Source: Shewanella colwelliana ATCC 39565 (GTDB taxonomy: Bacteria; Pseudomonadota; Gammaproteobacteria; Enterobacterales; Shewanellaceae). From it: 64,000 nucleotides of DNA. The stretch lies in assembly GCF_000518705.1 (NCBI RefSeq), contig NZ_JAEC01000012.1:107852-171851 (forward strand), given 5' to 3'. A program made the translations under genes and the position numbers. The notes under the pieces were generated by a model, which was not told the DNA's origin, ran no database searches, and saw nothing but the letters and a program-made list of their open reading frames with translations. Below are positions 8,327 through 16,961 of this stretch, piece after piece; within the stretch, counting starts at the first letter, position 1, and every line of letters begins with the position of its first letter.

Positions 8327-8911
8327 CTACTTGGGGGCTCCTTCGACTTTGCTTACCTCTGAGCAGAGGCCATCGGTAGTATAATTTGTACATACCCACT
8401 CTTCATTGTTCCAGACAATTTTGTCAGGATTCCACATTCTGTTTTTGTTAAACACGCAGGTACAGGGTTCATCGTCTGGATTGGAACCCATTTTTGCCGA
8501 TCCATTTACCTCTTCAGTGTTTGCTTTTCCGATCACCTTTTCGGGGGTGGTTGGTGTATTAAAGAGGGTGTCAAGGCCGTAATTGTTGCATTTGAAGTGT
8601 TTCCAAGTGCTTATTGCCGCATCGGATAACGATGCCTCATTACAGCTTTGTTGGCGCAAACAAGCCTCATGCCAACCTTCTACATAACCTATGCCCCTGT
8701 CATATTCTCTGACTAGCATAAAGTGGTATCTATCTGTTGGCTTCGCTATTTCAATCAAATACGTCATCATATTTGTGCTGTTTTCTGAGTTATATCCGTT
8801 CAACAGCCCACTACAGAACGCGACTTCTCTCTCTTGCTTTGGGGTGTATGACGGCGCGGCCGACAGCGCAGGCGTAAACCAAAGCGTCACCATTAACGTT
8901 AAGTATTTCAT
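8327..8911 (-). CDS. Secreted Cys-rich protein of unknown function
   Basis: 194 residues with a clear Sec signal peptide (cleavage near A-L-S-A|A). The mature protein has about eight cysteines, including Cys-Thr-Cys and Cys-x(5)-Cys spacings in the C-terminal half, suggesting disulfides in the periplasm or outside the cell. AGGAG lies 7 nt before the ATG. No heme motif (CxxCH) or known domain was seen. Flanked on both sides by repeat-bearing non-coding DNA, so it sits in a gene-poor, possibly rearranged patch. Function unknown. Confidence 0.7.
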   Translation of the reverse strand: MKYLTLMVTLWFTPALSAAPSYTPKQEREVAFCSGLLNGYNSENSTNMMTYLIEIAKPTDRYHFMLVREYDRGIGYVEGWHEACLRQQSCNEASLSDAAISTWKHFKCNNYGLDTLFNTPTTPEKVIGKANTEEVNGSAKMGSNPDDEPCTCVFNKNRMWNPDKIVWNNEEWVCTNYTTDGLCSEVSKVEGAPK

Positions 8912-9031
8912 TTTTTTCTCCTAGCATGACAAACAATACATCCACACTTGTACTGTTTGTCTATCTTAATCCACCAAAAGTCTATGGTTGTTGATCTGAA
9001 GTCATATAACTCGCTATGAGCTGAATTAACG

Positions 9032-9114
9032 GACCCAAAATAAACTTTTAAGAGAGTTAACTAGCGTATTAGCGATTGGTTGTCATGAAGGTGTGACCTC
9101 CAAACACATCCCAC
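9032..9114. repeat. Imperfect repeat, copy 2 (both blocks joined)
   Basis: Bases 9032-9079 match 7604-7652, and 9080-9114 (ATGAAG, GACCTCCAA, CCACC) match 8024-8068. Here the two blocks are contiguous, unlike in copy 1. Confidence 0.6.
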
Positions 9115-9148
9115 CAGTATTCAGTAAGCCACACGCTAATATACTTTG

Positions 9149-9190
9149 ACTCGCAACTCGCAACTCGCAACTCGCAACTCGCAACTCGCA
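9149..9190. repeat. Tandem repeat (ACTCGCA)x6
   Basis: Six perfect head-to-tail copies of the 7-mer, 42 bp in all, in a non-coding spacer. Perfect short tandems expand and contract by replication slippage. Confidence 0.95.
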
Positions 9191-9221
9191 ATACAGTGCT
9201 AAATGGATAATAAAAGAGGAT

Positions 9222-9245
9222 AAAAAGGCACCCGAAGGCGCCTTT
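9222..9245 (-). terminator. Intrinsic terminator of the decaheme cytochrome gene
   Basis: On the minus strand AAAGGCGCC-TTCG-GGTGCCTTT (one internal mismatch) is followed by TTTTTA. It lies about 60 bp past the stop of the cytochrome gene. Confidence 0.85.
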
Positions 9246-9303
9246 GACATTGCAGGGATAGCGGGTGGAACAAAGCGCTTAGGGGGGCTAAGCGCCTAAT
9301 TTG

Positions 9304-11481
9304 TTATAGCTTGTGGCCGTGGTGCTCCATAATTTTCTCTGGGCTGTGACAGGTTGCACAGGCTTCTTTTGCTTCTTTGGCTTGCTGCTTATCTGAGCCA
9401 AAGTATGCGCCATTGTTTTGCATGTGTGACATGGCTGCATCGGATAGGTATTTCTGGTGACAACTCATACATGCAGCCGCATCGGGTGAGGCATACCAAG
9501 TTGCTACTGGTGTCAATGCCGGGTCATTGTTTTTACCAGGAATAAAGCTTGGTACCGTATGGGCTTGACCTGCATTACGTCCGAGCTCGAAACCATAGGC
9601 TTTACCGCCCCAACCTTCAACTTCAGCATGACAAGTGGTGCAGTCAGTTTTCAAGATAGTCCCACTGCCACCATGACCGTTGTCATGGCCCTGTGCTTTG
9701 TGGGCTTTGTACATAAAGCTGGTTGATTTCTTCTCGCCTGAAGCCAGCGCATCACCGTTTTCATCTTCTACAGCACCCAGTTTCTTATCATTGGTGTGGC
9801 AGGCAATACAGTTTACGCCATTGGAATCATGGTAAAACTCATAGCTGTGACAGTCATGACAGGTTTGCTGATCGATAATCGCACGGCGCTGTGCAACCTC
9901 TGCTTCGCTGTCGTTAAGGATGGTGCGATAAGCGTCGGTCTGCACATAGGCCGGGTAGGCATTGCTCGCATCACAGCTGACACGGTTGGCGCTGCTCTCT
10001 TCAAAGCACACTTTAAGTACAGGCAGGACTTCCAGTGAGCGAGAAGCGATATCGTTGGGGAAGTTCATCGCGACCTTAACACTGACACTGTTATCACCAT
10101 TCCAAGTTGCCTTAGCGGGATCTTTAATATCAATTCGACGCTCGCTGTAGGGAGATTGATCAAAGTCTGGGTAATCTTTTTCAACATCCCAGCTCACCAC
10201 GACATAAGGCTTGCTGTAACCCTTTTTATAGACTTCATCTTGGCTGACAAAGATTCCAGCTTCATCGGTTATCTTCAAGTCGAAGCTAATTTCATTAGCA
10301 GTGCTGATGGCAACATTAGTGACAACAGCGTCATACTCTTTTGCCGCTTGGTAAGGTTTTGCGTGGTCATTATGTACCGCTGCGCTATGACAATCGGTAC
10401 AGGTTAATTGCGGATTTTTATCTGATTTATGTTGTGCTGGTGAGTCGGTATGACATCCCGTACACGCGTTAGCATTGGCATTGGCTAACCACAGATCTTT
10501 ATCGGCAAGCGTGTCGTCTTCAACGTGACAGGCGGTACAATCCATAAAGGGTTTCGTTGGGAAAGCAGGGTAGTCAAAGGCATGATCGCCGCCGTAACCA
10601 GCAATGGTGTATGGCATAGGTACTACATTGCCTTCGCTGTCTTTACCCTCACGGTGTGGTCCCATATGGATGGCGTGTACCATATGCCCAAGCTCGACAG
10701 AGATAGCGTTGGGGTCGGTGACAATCCCGTTGTGGCAAGATTGACAGTTTTCCATATCTAGACGTCGACCGCCATGAGCTTCTAAGCTATCAGGCTGGTG
10801 ACAGGTGTAGCAGGTTTGCATGGTCACCAATTCACGGGTCTCAATACCTTCGCTGGCATTCGTTGCTGGTATCCAGTCAAAATGGGCATTCTCGGCCAAC
10901 TCATGACCTGAGTCATACTCAAATTGCATCTCGATAGCGATACGTTGCGTCAGTTGTGGGTCGAAGTCGATACCAGCAGGATCTTGTGCTGTAGTGAGCT
11001 CCGTTTTAAAGGTATAGCTATAGGTGCCGTCATTGTGATCGACTAAGCATTCAACACAGTCTTTTATCTTTTCAAAGCCCTGTTCAAAGGTGGTGCCCGC
11101 ATCATTGGTGGTTTCATTTAATAGTGACAACCACTGCTTAAGCTCACTGCCCTCTTCTGTTTTTAATTGGGCAAGTGAAAAGCGGAAGTCATGAAAAGGA
11201 TTGCTGCCACTCAGGCCAAATAAGCCAACGCCCTGCTTATTTTCGAGCTCAAAATCCACCGTTATAATACCGTCGGCATAACTGGCGTTAGTGATATTGG
11301 CGATAGCCTCATTGGCCATATCAATATGCAGACCGCTCGTTCCCGGTGCACCAGGGTTGCCTGGCTGACCGTTTTCACCATCTATACCATCTTTTCCATC
11401 ATTCCCATCTCCACAGGCAGACAACATTACCGATGAGGCAATGAGTAGCGCAAGTGTGGTTGTTTTTGTTTTTATCATCAT
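9304..11481 (-). CDS. OmcA/MtrC-family decaheme c-type cytochrome, outer-surface lipoprotein
   Basis: 725 residues from the ATG at 11481, which has GGAG 6 nt upstream; the longer frame from a GTG at 11502 reads through that RBS. The lipoprotein signal has lipobox L-S-A-C (Cys23). A collagen-like Gly-x-y stretch follows (about 24-48: GDG, KDG, IDG, ENG, QPG, NPG, APG). Exactly ten CxxCH motifs can be counted: CYTCH, CQSCH, CTACH, CTGCH, CTDCH, CHDCH, CIACH, CTTCH, CMSCH, CATCH (about 225-712), in two groups of five separated by a beta-domain, as in MtrC/OmcA. Such proteins pass electrons to extracellular acceptors and reach the surface through type II secretion. No MtrA/MtrB partners are adjacent. 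It is divergent from two LysR-type regulator genes, which may control it. Confidence 0.93.
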   Translation of the reverse strand: MMIKTKTTTLALLIASSVMLSACGDGNDGKDGIDGENGQPGNPGAPGTSGLHIDMANEAIANITNASYADGIITVDFELENKQGVGLFGLSGSNPFHDFRFSLAQLKTEEGSELKQWLSLLNETTNDAGTTFEQGFEKIKDCVECLVDHNDGTYSYTFKTELTTAQDPAGIDFDPQLTQRIAIEMQFEYDSGHELAENAHFDWIPATNASEGIETRELVTMQTCYTCHQPDSLEAHGGRRLDMENCQSCHNGIVTDPNAISVELGHMVHAIHMGPHREGKDSEGNVVPMPYTIAGYGGDHAFDYPAFPTKPFMDCTACHVEDDTLADKDLWLANANANACTGCHTDSPAQHKSDKNPQLTCTDCHSAAVHNDHAKPYQAAKEYDAVVTNVAISTANEISFDLKITDEAGIFVSQDEVYKKGYSKPYVVVSWDVEKDYPDFDQSPYSERRIDIKDPAKATWNGDNSVSVKVAMNFPNDIASRSLEVLPVLKVCFEESSANRVSCDASNAYPAYVQTDAYRTILNDSEAEVAQRRAIIDQQTCHDCHSYEFYHDSNGVNCIACHTNDKKLGAVEDENGDALASGEKKSTSFMYKAHKAQGHDNGHGGSGTILKTDCTTCHAEVEGWGGKAYGFELGRNAGQAHTVPSFIPGKNNDPALTPVATWYASPDAAACMSCHQKYLSDAAMSHMQNNGAYFGSDKQQAKEAKEACATCHSPEKIMEHHGHKL

Positions 11482-11999
11482 TTTTTCTCCAAGATTAACC
11501 ACTGGGTGTAGCTGGCTTAAATGTTAAGGATTGGTAGAAAAGTCTGATATGAAGTACATCACTTTAACTAAATAGTCTAAATTGGCGATTTGAACTGATT
11601 TTGTGTTTACTGGTAGGTTTAACTTGGTGCTGTTGTGTTTGAGGTTGGTTTTTTGTTTTGTTTTATTTGTTTTTTGTGGATGATTCGCGAGAATTTCTTA
11701 AGGTGAAACTCTAATATTCATATTCCGCAAATCACAATAGTGAATCTTAATTTGCCTAAGTAGAAAGTGATTCTATTTGGGCGATTAGTTTTAAGTGCTA
11801 CAAGATTTATTTTATTACTTTGCGAGATTCAGTGCCGAGGAGATACTCCTTGTTTACTTGTTTGTCAGTGTCACATATTTAACAAAATTCTAGCTAAATA
11901 TCATAAATTTGGGCAGTTCTAAGCGTAATAAAGATGGATTTAGATTAGATTAGAAGCGTATAAATAAGCGCGAACTTAAGCCTTGTTAAAAGGAGATAC
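11482..11999. promoter_or_regulatory. Divergent intergenic region between decaheme cytochrome and LysR genes
   Basis: 518 bp, AT-rich, with a T/G-rich segment around 11630-11690. It must hold the promoters for both directions and, by the usual logic of LysR systems, the regulator binding sites. No clear T-N11-A palindrome was picked out by eye. No gene is seen. Confidence 0.5.
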
Positions 12000-12977
12000 A
12001 TGAGCCGAATAAATAGCAATACGCTGTTCAATATCAAAGTCTTTGTACTACTGTTTGAAAGCTTGAGTTCCACCCATGTCGCCCAGCAATTGGGGGTTGC
12101 GACGTCTAAAGTGAGCCGCAGCTTAAAGGCGTTGCGTCATTCATTCGATGAACCTTTATTTGTACGTAAACAACATGGTTTTGAACATACTCCATTTGCG
12201 CAATCTATCTACCCTCAGTTGAAAAGAATATTAGCGCTCTCTGAATTAAGTTTGGCCTTGTCAGAACCTGAAACTGGGCAAGTTAAACAGGAGATGACCT
12301 TAGCCTGTCCTCCACCATTGTCACTGAACTTATTAAGTTATCTGCAAGATAGGGCTTCACAGTTACAACAGAAGTTTAGCTTCAATATAAAACCCTGTAG
12401 TAATGATATTGATAAGCTACTGAGCCGACTCGATGTGGATTTAGCCATCACCTTCGAGGCACATAACTCTGAGCGTTTATCTTCTCGGTTTGTAGCAAAG
12501 GCCAATGCTTATGTGTTGGTGGGTAATAAGGAACACCCGATTTTCCAAGGTGATGGGCATGTTGATGTTGATGACATTCTCAGATTTCCCTATATCAGTT
12601 TTAACGGCCATGAGTTTGATCAAGGGCACGATCCTCTTGCGCTGTATGCTTCTGAAAAATTTATGGATATCAATATTATTGCTAAGGTGTGCCTGTTGGC
12701 CGATCTGATGATTCAACTTGAGCGTAGTGATGCCTTGGCGCTAATTTGCTATCGCGATGCCGTTGAGTTTTTATGTGCGAAAGGCAACATCTGTGCGGTA
12801 GCGCTGCCAGAAGAGCAAAACCGATTACTTAACCTGCGCGCAGACGGTCATCACCACTATTTAACTCAGCTTAGAGACGGTACCCATACAGTGCCTTGGG
12901 TGGAAGAGGAGATCAGTTCTTATATCCAAAGTAATGTGATCATAAACTGCGACGGAGCCGTTGATGCCAAAAGATAA
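12000..12977 (+). CDS. LysR-type transcriptional regulator (first of an overlapping pair)
   Basis: 325 residues; AAGGAGATAC precedes the ATG. The N-terminal helix-turn-helix (about 8-70) has the family pattern 'hVAQQLGVATSKVSRSLKALR' (helix split here in the text, about 26-46) and 'D-E-P-L-F-V-R'. The remainder is a periplasmic-binding-protein-like effector domain (about 95-300). Its 3' end overlaps the next LysR-type gene. Because it is divergent from the decaheme cytochrome, that gene is the likely target (inference). The effector is unknown. Confidence 0.85.
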   Translation: MSRINSNTLFNIKVFVLLFESLSSTHVAQQLGVATSKVSRSLKALRHSFDEPLFVRKQHGFEHTPFAQSIYPQLKRILALSELSLALSEPETGQVKQEMTLACPPPLSLNLLSYLQDRASQLQQKFSFNIKPCSNDIDKLLSRLDVDLAITFEAHNSERLSSRFVAKANAYVLVGNKEHPIFQGDGHVDVDDILRFPYISFNGHEFDQGHDPLALYASEKFMDINIIAKVCLLADLMIQLERSDALALICYRDAVEFLCAKGNICAVALPEEQNRLLNLRADGHHHYLTQLRDGTHTVPWVEEEISSYIQSNVIINCDGAVDAKR

Positions 12978-13917
12978 ACTACTCGACATTCCATTGACGA
13001 CGATTGAGATCTTCTGCCAAATCTATGTGAAAAAAAATGCTATTGAGGTCGCCAGCCATCTAGAGTTGTCTCAGCCTAAGGTGAGTCGTGCATTGGCAGC
13101 GCTGCGCAGCGTATTTGACGACCCACTATTTATTCGCCGTGAAAGTCAGTTCCAGGCCACCGAGAAAGCACATAATCTCTACCCCATTTTCCGTGAGATG
13201 ATGGAGTGCAGCCAAGCGGTGGATCATTTGATGAAAGGCGGCTCAGGGGGAGCGGAAAACACGGTTGAGATTGCCACGGTTCCCCAATTAGAGATCAATT
13301 TGACCCAGAGCATTAAGCAAGCGGCTATGCCCGTTGCTGATAGCGAAATCATTGTGTCTACAACGCCTTGGGGGGAAACCACCAGCCAACAACTAATTAA
13401 TGATGAACTGGATGCGGCGATCTGCTTTCAACGTTCAAGTCATCGCGCCATTTTATCTAAGTCGATTATTCAACATCGAGGCGGTTATTTGGTGGCGCGC
13501 AGTGATCACCCCATTTGGCGCGATCCCTGTATCGACAATATGATTGATTACCCGTTGGTTAAGCTCATCACTATGCCATTTCCTGCCAATAAGTCGCCAA
13601 TAGGAAACTACGCTAAACAGGTGGGCAAACAGATGCAGATCTACGCAACGGCTCCAGACTTAGGGAGTGCGGCTAATAGTCTGCTTAATTCTGATGCCAT
13701 CATCATTATCGGGGTCAAAGGGGCGGTGGACTTTTTAAGAAACATTAACGGATTGAAGGCACAAAAAATCGATCATGTGCAAGACCAATCGATTTTGAAG
13801 AACTTTAGTCATCCAACGGTTTATTTATGGTTAAAGCTGGATACTCGCGGCAAGGTGACGACGCCATTTTGGTTACAGCGCTGTCTTGAGGATTACATTA
13901 TTAAAGCGCATCAGTGA
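12964..13917 (+). CDS. LysR-type transcriptional regulator (second of an overlapping pair)
   Basis: 317 residues. The ATG at 12964 has CGGAG 6-7 nt upstream and overlaps the previous gene by 14 bp; a TTG at 12961 is less likely. HTH pattern 'VASHLELSQPKVSRALAALR' and 'DDPLFIRRE' in the first 65 residues, then an effector-binding domain. It is clearly a paralogue of the gene before it (same 'KVSR-L-AALR' and 'DPLF-R' motifs). Two LysR proteins translated together could form a heteromeric regulator or respond to two signals (inference). The stop lies inside the terminator hairpin at 13900-13928. Confidence 0.85.
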   Translation: MPKDKLLDIPLTTIEIFCQIYVKKNAIEVASHLELSQPKVSRALAALRSVFDDPLFIRRESQFQATEKAHNLYPIFREMMECSQAVDHLMKGGSGGAENTVEIATVPQLEINLTQSIKQAAMPVADSEIIVSTTPWGETTSQQLINDELDAAICFQRSSHRAILSKSIIQHRGGYLVARSDHPIWRDPCIDNMIDYPLVKLITMPFPANKSPIGNYAKQVGKQMQIYATAPDLGSAANSLLNSDAIIIIGVKGAVDFLRNINGLKAQKIDHVQDQSILKNFSHPTVYLWLKLDTRGKVTTPFWLQRCLEDYIIKAHQ

Positions 13918-13928
13918 TGCGCTTTAAT
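13900..13928. terminator. Bidirectional terminator between convergent genes
   Basis: Perfect 13-bp arms ATTAAAGCGCATC (13900-13912) and GATGCGCTTTAAT (13916-13928) with a 3-nt loop that overlaps the LysR stop codon. It separates the LysR genes from the convergent sensor gene. The T tract is weak. Confidence 0.65.
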
Positions 13929-13936
13929 CTGTTTGC

Positions 13937-16168
13937 TTAGGGCTGCCGAGTATAGGCTTGGCAGATATTTTGTTCACCTATCTGTTTGGCACGTTTAAGT
14001 GCTATTTCGGCGTTACTTAAGTATTGTTCAAGGTTTTGCCTTGGCTGGTAACTGGCAATCCCCATGCAGATACCTGCACCTAAACCGATCTCATTGAGGC
14101 TACCTAGTGTCTTAACCGCAAAATGGTGAGCGTTGTCTGAGCTGGTGTCGGGCAAGATAACAATCAGCTTACCCAGTTGCCAGTGTGACATCTGATAACC
14201 TACTGGTAGCGATTTAAGAATATGGATCTCGACCTCTTTTTGGCGACTCTCTAGTTGGCCAATATCACTCATATGGCTCAACATACTCTCAGCGGTGATA
14301 TCCATTAGCAGCAAACTAGAGCTATCGCGGCTCTTATCGCTCAAGGACTTAAAGTAATCATCTAAGTCTCTAAGATTGACTAAGATAGTGCTACGGTGGG
14401 GAATGAAGTCGCCTCTATCTTGCAGTAAAGCTCGCTTTTGGGCTTGCTCTAGGGTGCAGACGATATGCTCAATATCACCCGCAGCGTCTAAATGCCCTTT
14501 GAGTGTGGCTTGTAAGCAGGTGTTTTCATTGCTGTTAGGGTCACATAAAATTTGTCCCTTCCAGCTGCCTTGTAGCATGATCTGTTGCGTGATCCGAGAC
14601 CACTGTGAACTCAAGTCGTTGTTAAGTAGCTCTGTCAGGTTTTTACCCGCAATATCATGAATAGAGACTAGTTGCATGAATGCTTCATTGACCAGTTCCA
14701 GATCACCGTTGGCTTGCACTAAGGCGCAGGCCACAGAGCTGTCGTTAAGCAGTCTATTTAAATTCGATTGATGCTGTATCTGCTTTAACTCCGTAACATC
14801 TTCAAAGGTCACTAACAGGTATTTGCTCTCTTTGGGTGTACGCGGGGCGCCAGTAATGGTGACCCTTAGAGAGGTGCCTGATAGGTTTTCAAAATCGACT
14901 TCATCTTGCCAGCGCTTGTCGGTTTCTAGCTGGGTCATGATGGCGGCATATTGATCGTCTTCAAATTGCAGTATGCGTTGTAAATTTCTATCTGATAGTT
15001 CATCTATTGGCATCGCGAGTAGTCTAGCCGCCTGATCGTTGGCGGTGATAACTCGATTGTTATCGTTGACGATTATGCAGCCAATATCTTGGTGAAATAG
15101 GCGGTTAGCCAGCTGAATGCTGTATGCGCGAGAGCGCTGTCCAATCCGGTATGAGTGGCTGAGTAAAATAAGACTAAGTGCTAATAGGGTTAATACCACG
15201 GCCCCGAAAATTAGAATGTTGCGCCACTGTGAGAAATTATCTGCAATGGCGTCGTTACGTACGTAGGAGACCAAGTAATATTCGCGGCGCGTTTCATACT
15301 GGGTCGTTAGCTCGATTTTGAGGTAAACAAATGTGGCGTCATCACCATGAAACTGCCCAAAGTTACTGGTCGACATTTTGCGCCACAGAGCTGGGTAGGT
15401 TTGTCTAAGGCTACCGCCCATGGTGTCTGGAATACGATTAATGGTTGGGCGAGACTCGGCGCCAGCATAGATTAAGCCTTGTGTATCTAGCATTAATAGC
15501 GGTGACTCTGCACTGGAATAAGCAGGTTTAATACTTTTCAACATCCGTGCCATTGACTGGTAACTGACCAGATAGCCACGCACCGTTTGGTCGGGATTTT
15601 CTAACCAAGCTAGCTGATAGAGGTAAGGTTCTAGCTTGCCGGCAATAGGGGTAAATTCGAGTGGAGAGGTATAGACCTCATTTCCCCCCATGTTGCGTGC
15701 ACCTCCCAGTAGTGCTGGGGGTAAAGGCTCACGGCTGAAATCATTAGTGGTAGAGAATTTATATTTACCTTGCGGGTCAAACAGGGCGATATCCAGCAGC
15801 TCTGGGATATTACTGGTCATGACGTTCCAGTTTTGTTGCAGTTTGGCTTGCCTGACTTCGCTTGGGATAGTCAGGTAACGCTTGAGCAACTCTGAATTGG
15901 CAAACATCTGGGTTCTAAACTGCTGGAAACCAACTTTGTCAGCAATCAAGGTGCCAACAGATTGTAGCTCACTGTAGCGCTGCGTGGCCCAGTCTTCCTG
16001 TAGACGTCGTTCACCTAAGGTGATGATGACATTGGTCATAAGAATCACACTGATCAGCAAAATAATGATCTGCGTCGCCACGGAGAAAATGCGTTGCGTC
16101 GACCAATGCAGTCCTTGAGTCGAGATCAAAAGTGGTAGTTTTTGCATCAGCATTAAGATTGAGAACAC
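13937..16168 (-). CDS. Membrane sensor with PAS domains and degenerate GGDEF domain
   Basis: 743 residues from a GTG at 16168; ATGs a few codons in (MLM, MQK) are equally possible because no RBS decides. A TM segment at about 29-49 and another at about 315-337 enclose a periplasmic sensor domain of about 260 residues. Two PAS-like domains follow (roughly 350-460 and 475-585), then a GGDEF-fold domain (about 600-740). Where active enzymes carry G-G-D/E-E-F, this one reads Q-L-G-K-L just before 'IVILP', so diguanylate cyclase activity is unlikely. Degenerate GGDEF domains can act as GTP/c-di-GMP receptors or protein-interaction modules. No EAL or kinase domain is present. It converges on the LysR pair, so linkage to the cytochrome locus is possible but not shown. 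Confidence 0.75.
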   Translation of the reverse strand: MFSILMLMQKLPLLISTQGLHWSTQRIFSVATQIIILLISVILMTNVIITLGERRLQEDWATQRYSELQSVGTLIADKVGFQQFRTQMFANSELLKRYLTIPSEVRQAKLQQNWNVMTSNIPELLDIALFDPQGKYKFSTTNDFSREPLPPALLGGARNMGGNEVYTSPLEFTPIAGKLEPYLYQLAWLENPDQTVRGYLVSYQSMARMLKSIKPAYSSAESPLLMLDTQGLIYAGAESRPTINRIPDTMGGSLRQTYPALWRKMSTSNFGQFHGDDATFVYLKIELTTQYETRREYYLVSYVRNDAIADNFSQWRNILIFGAVVLTLLALSLILLSHSYRIGQRSRAYSIQLANRLFHQDIGCIIVNDNNRVITANDQAARLLAMPIDELSDRNLQRILQFEDDQYAAIMTQLETDKRWQDEVDFENLSGTSLRVTITGAPRTPKESKYLLVTFEDVTELKQIQHQSNLNRLLNDSSVACALVQANGDLELVNEAFMQLVSIHDIAGKNLTELLNNDLSSQWSRITQQIMLQGSWKGQILCDPNSNENTCLQATLKGHLDAAGDIEHIVCTLEQAQKRALLQDRGDFIPHRSTILVNLRDLDDYFKSLSDKSRDSSSLLLMDITAESMLSHMSDIGQLESRQKEVEIHILKSLPVGYQMSHWQLGKLIVILPDTSSDNAHHFAVKTLGSLNEIGLGAGICMGIASYQPRQNLEQYLSNAEIALKRAKQIGEQNICQAYTRQP

Positions 16169-16258
16169 CCAGAGAATTTGTCGCCTATGTTAGCATGAAT
16201 CTAGTGACTAAACACAGGGGGTTACATCTTGCTAACGACTGCTCTAAATCAGCTAAGG

Positions 16259-16861
16259 TCAGCCAACAATTCCGAGTTGGCGGGGTTTAAATTGGGCGTT
16301 GGCATCCAGCACTATCTGCTCACAACGTTTGATGTCGACGCCTTCGAGGCCATTAATGGCAGAAACTTGTACACTGGCTATATAGTGAGGAGCGAGCTTA
16401 ATAAAGTCATTAACCGCTTGGTACGCACCTTTGAGTTTGGGTTTGCAGTGGCGAAGATAGGTCGCTTCTGTGTCTGCATTGAGTGATATAGATAGGGCAT
16501 CAACAATGTTGGCCAATTCTGGCAGTATATTGCGGCGATGGAACAGATTGCCCAGCCCATCGGTATTAACCCTGACTCTCCCTCCCAAGCGTTTTATCTC
16601 AGTAGCGACCTCAATTAAGGTCTTTAGATTTAAAGTCGGTTCACCATAGCCACAGAACACATACTCATCAAACTGACTTACATCGCCCAATAGAGGGATG
16701 ATCTCGGTAGCTGTAGGTTGATGGTCCAAGGCGAGTTGATACTCATGCACCTGCTTACTGCCATTATGTTTTGGACAAAATTGGCAACGTAAGGTGCAGC
16801 GCCCAGTGATATTGAGGTAGCGGCTGTTACGTATGTCGTAGACAAGAGTGGAAGCGGTCAT
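16259..16861 (-). CDS. Radical SAM protein, TatD-associated type
   Basis: 200 residues, ATG at 16861. The [4Fe-4S] cysteine motif is C-T-L-R-C-Q-F-C (CxxxCxxC, about 22-29), followed by the glycine-rich G-Y-G-E-P-T SAM motif. The length and the 'NITGRCTLRCxFC' start fit the small radical SAM proteins often linked to TatD DNases. There is no SPASM extension and no TatD gene in the window. The substrate is unknown. It stands alone between the sensor gene (divergent upstream region on the other side) and the RND pump terminator. Confidence 0.8.
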   Translation of the reverse strand: MTASTLVYDIRNSRYLNITGRCTLRCQFCPKHNGSKQVHEYQLALDHQPTATEIIPLLGDVSQFDEYVFCGYGEPTLNLKTLIEVATEIKRLGGRVRVNTDGLGNLFHRRNILPELANIVDALSISLNADTEATYLRHCKPKLKGAYQAVNDFIKLAPHYIASVQVSAINGLEGVDIKRCEQIVLDANAQFKPRQLGIVG

Positions 16862-16930
16862 GGCATATCAGTGAAAGTGAGGATACGTTGAGTGTAACCT
16901 GTTTTGTTTTTGCAAAATGTTGGGCTGATC

Positions 16931-16953
16931 AAAAAGGGAGGCATTGCCTCCCT
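16931..16953 (-). terminator. Intrinsic terminator of the RND efflux operon
   Basis: On the minus strand AGGGAGGC-AAT-GCCTCCCT is followed by TTTTT. It lies 9-30 bp past the stop of the RND pump gene. Confidence 0.9.
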
Positions 16954-16961
16954 AAATCTGA

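Larger units (their letters stand above)
8912..9303. other. Intergenic region with repeat block, short tandem repeat and terminator
   Basis: 392 bp. It contains the second copy of the dispersed repeat (9032-9114), a six-copy heptamer tandem (9149-9190) and the terminator of the decaheme gene (9222-9245). No gene is seen. Confidence 0.6.

Noticed and set aside
9149..9190. Short perfect repeats as a CRISPR array
   Set aside because: Seven-base units without spacers; it is a simple tandem repeat.
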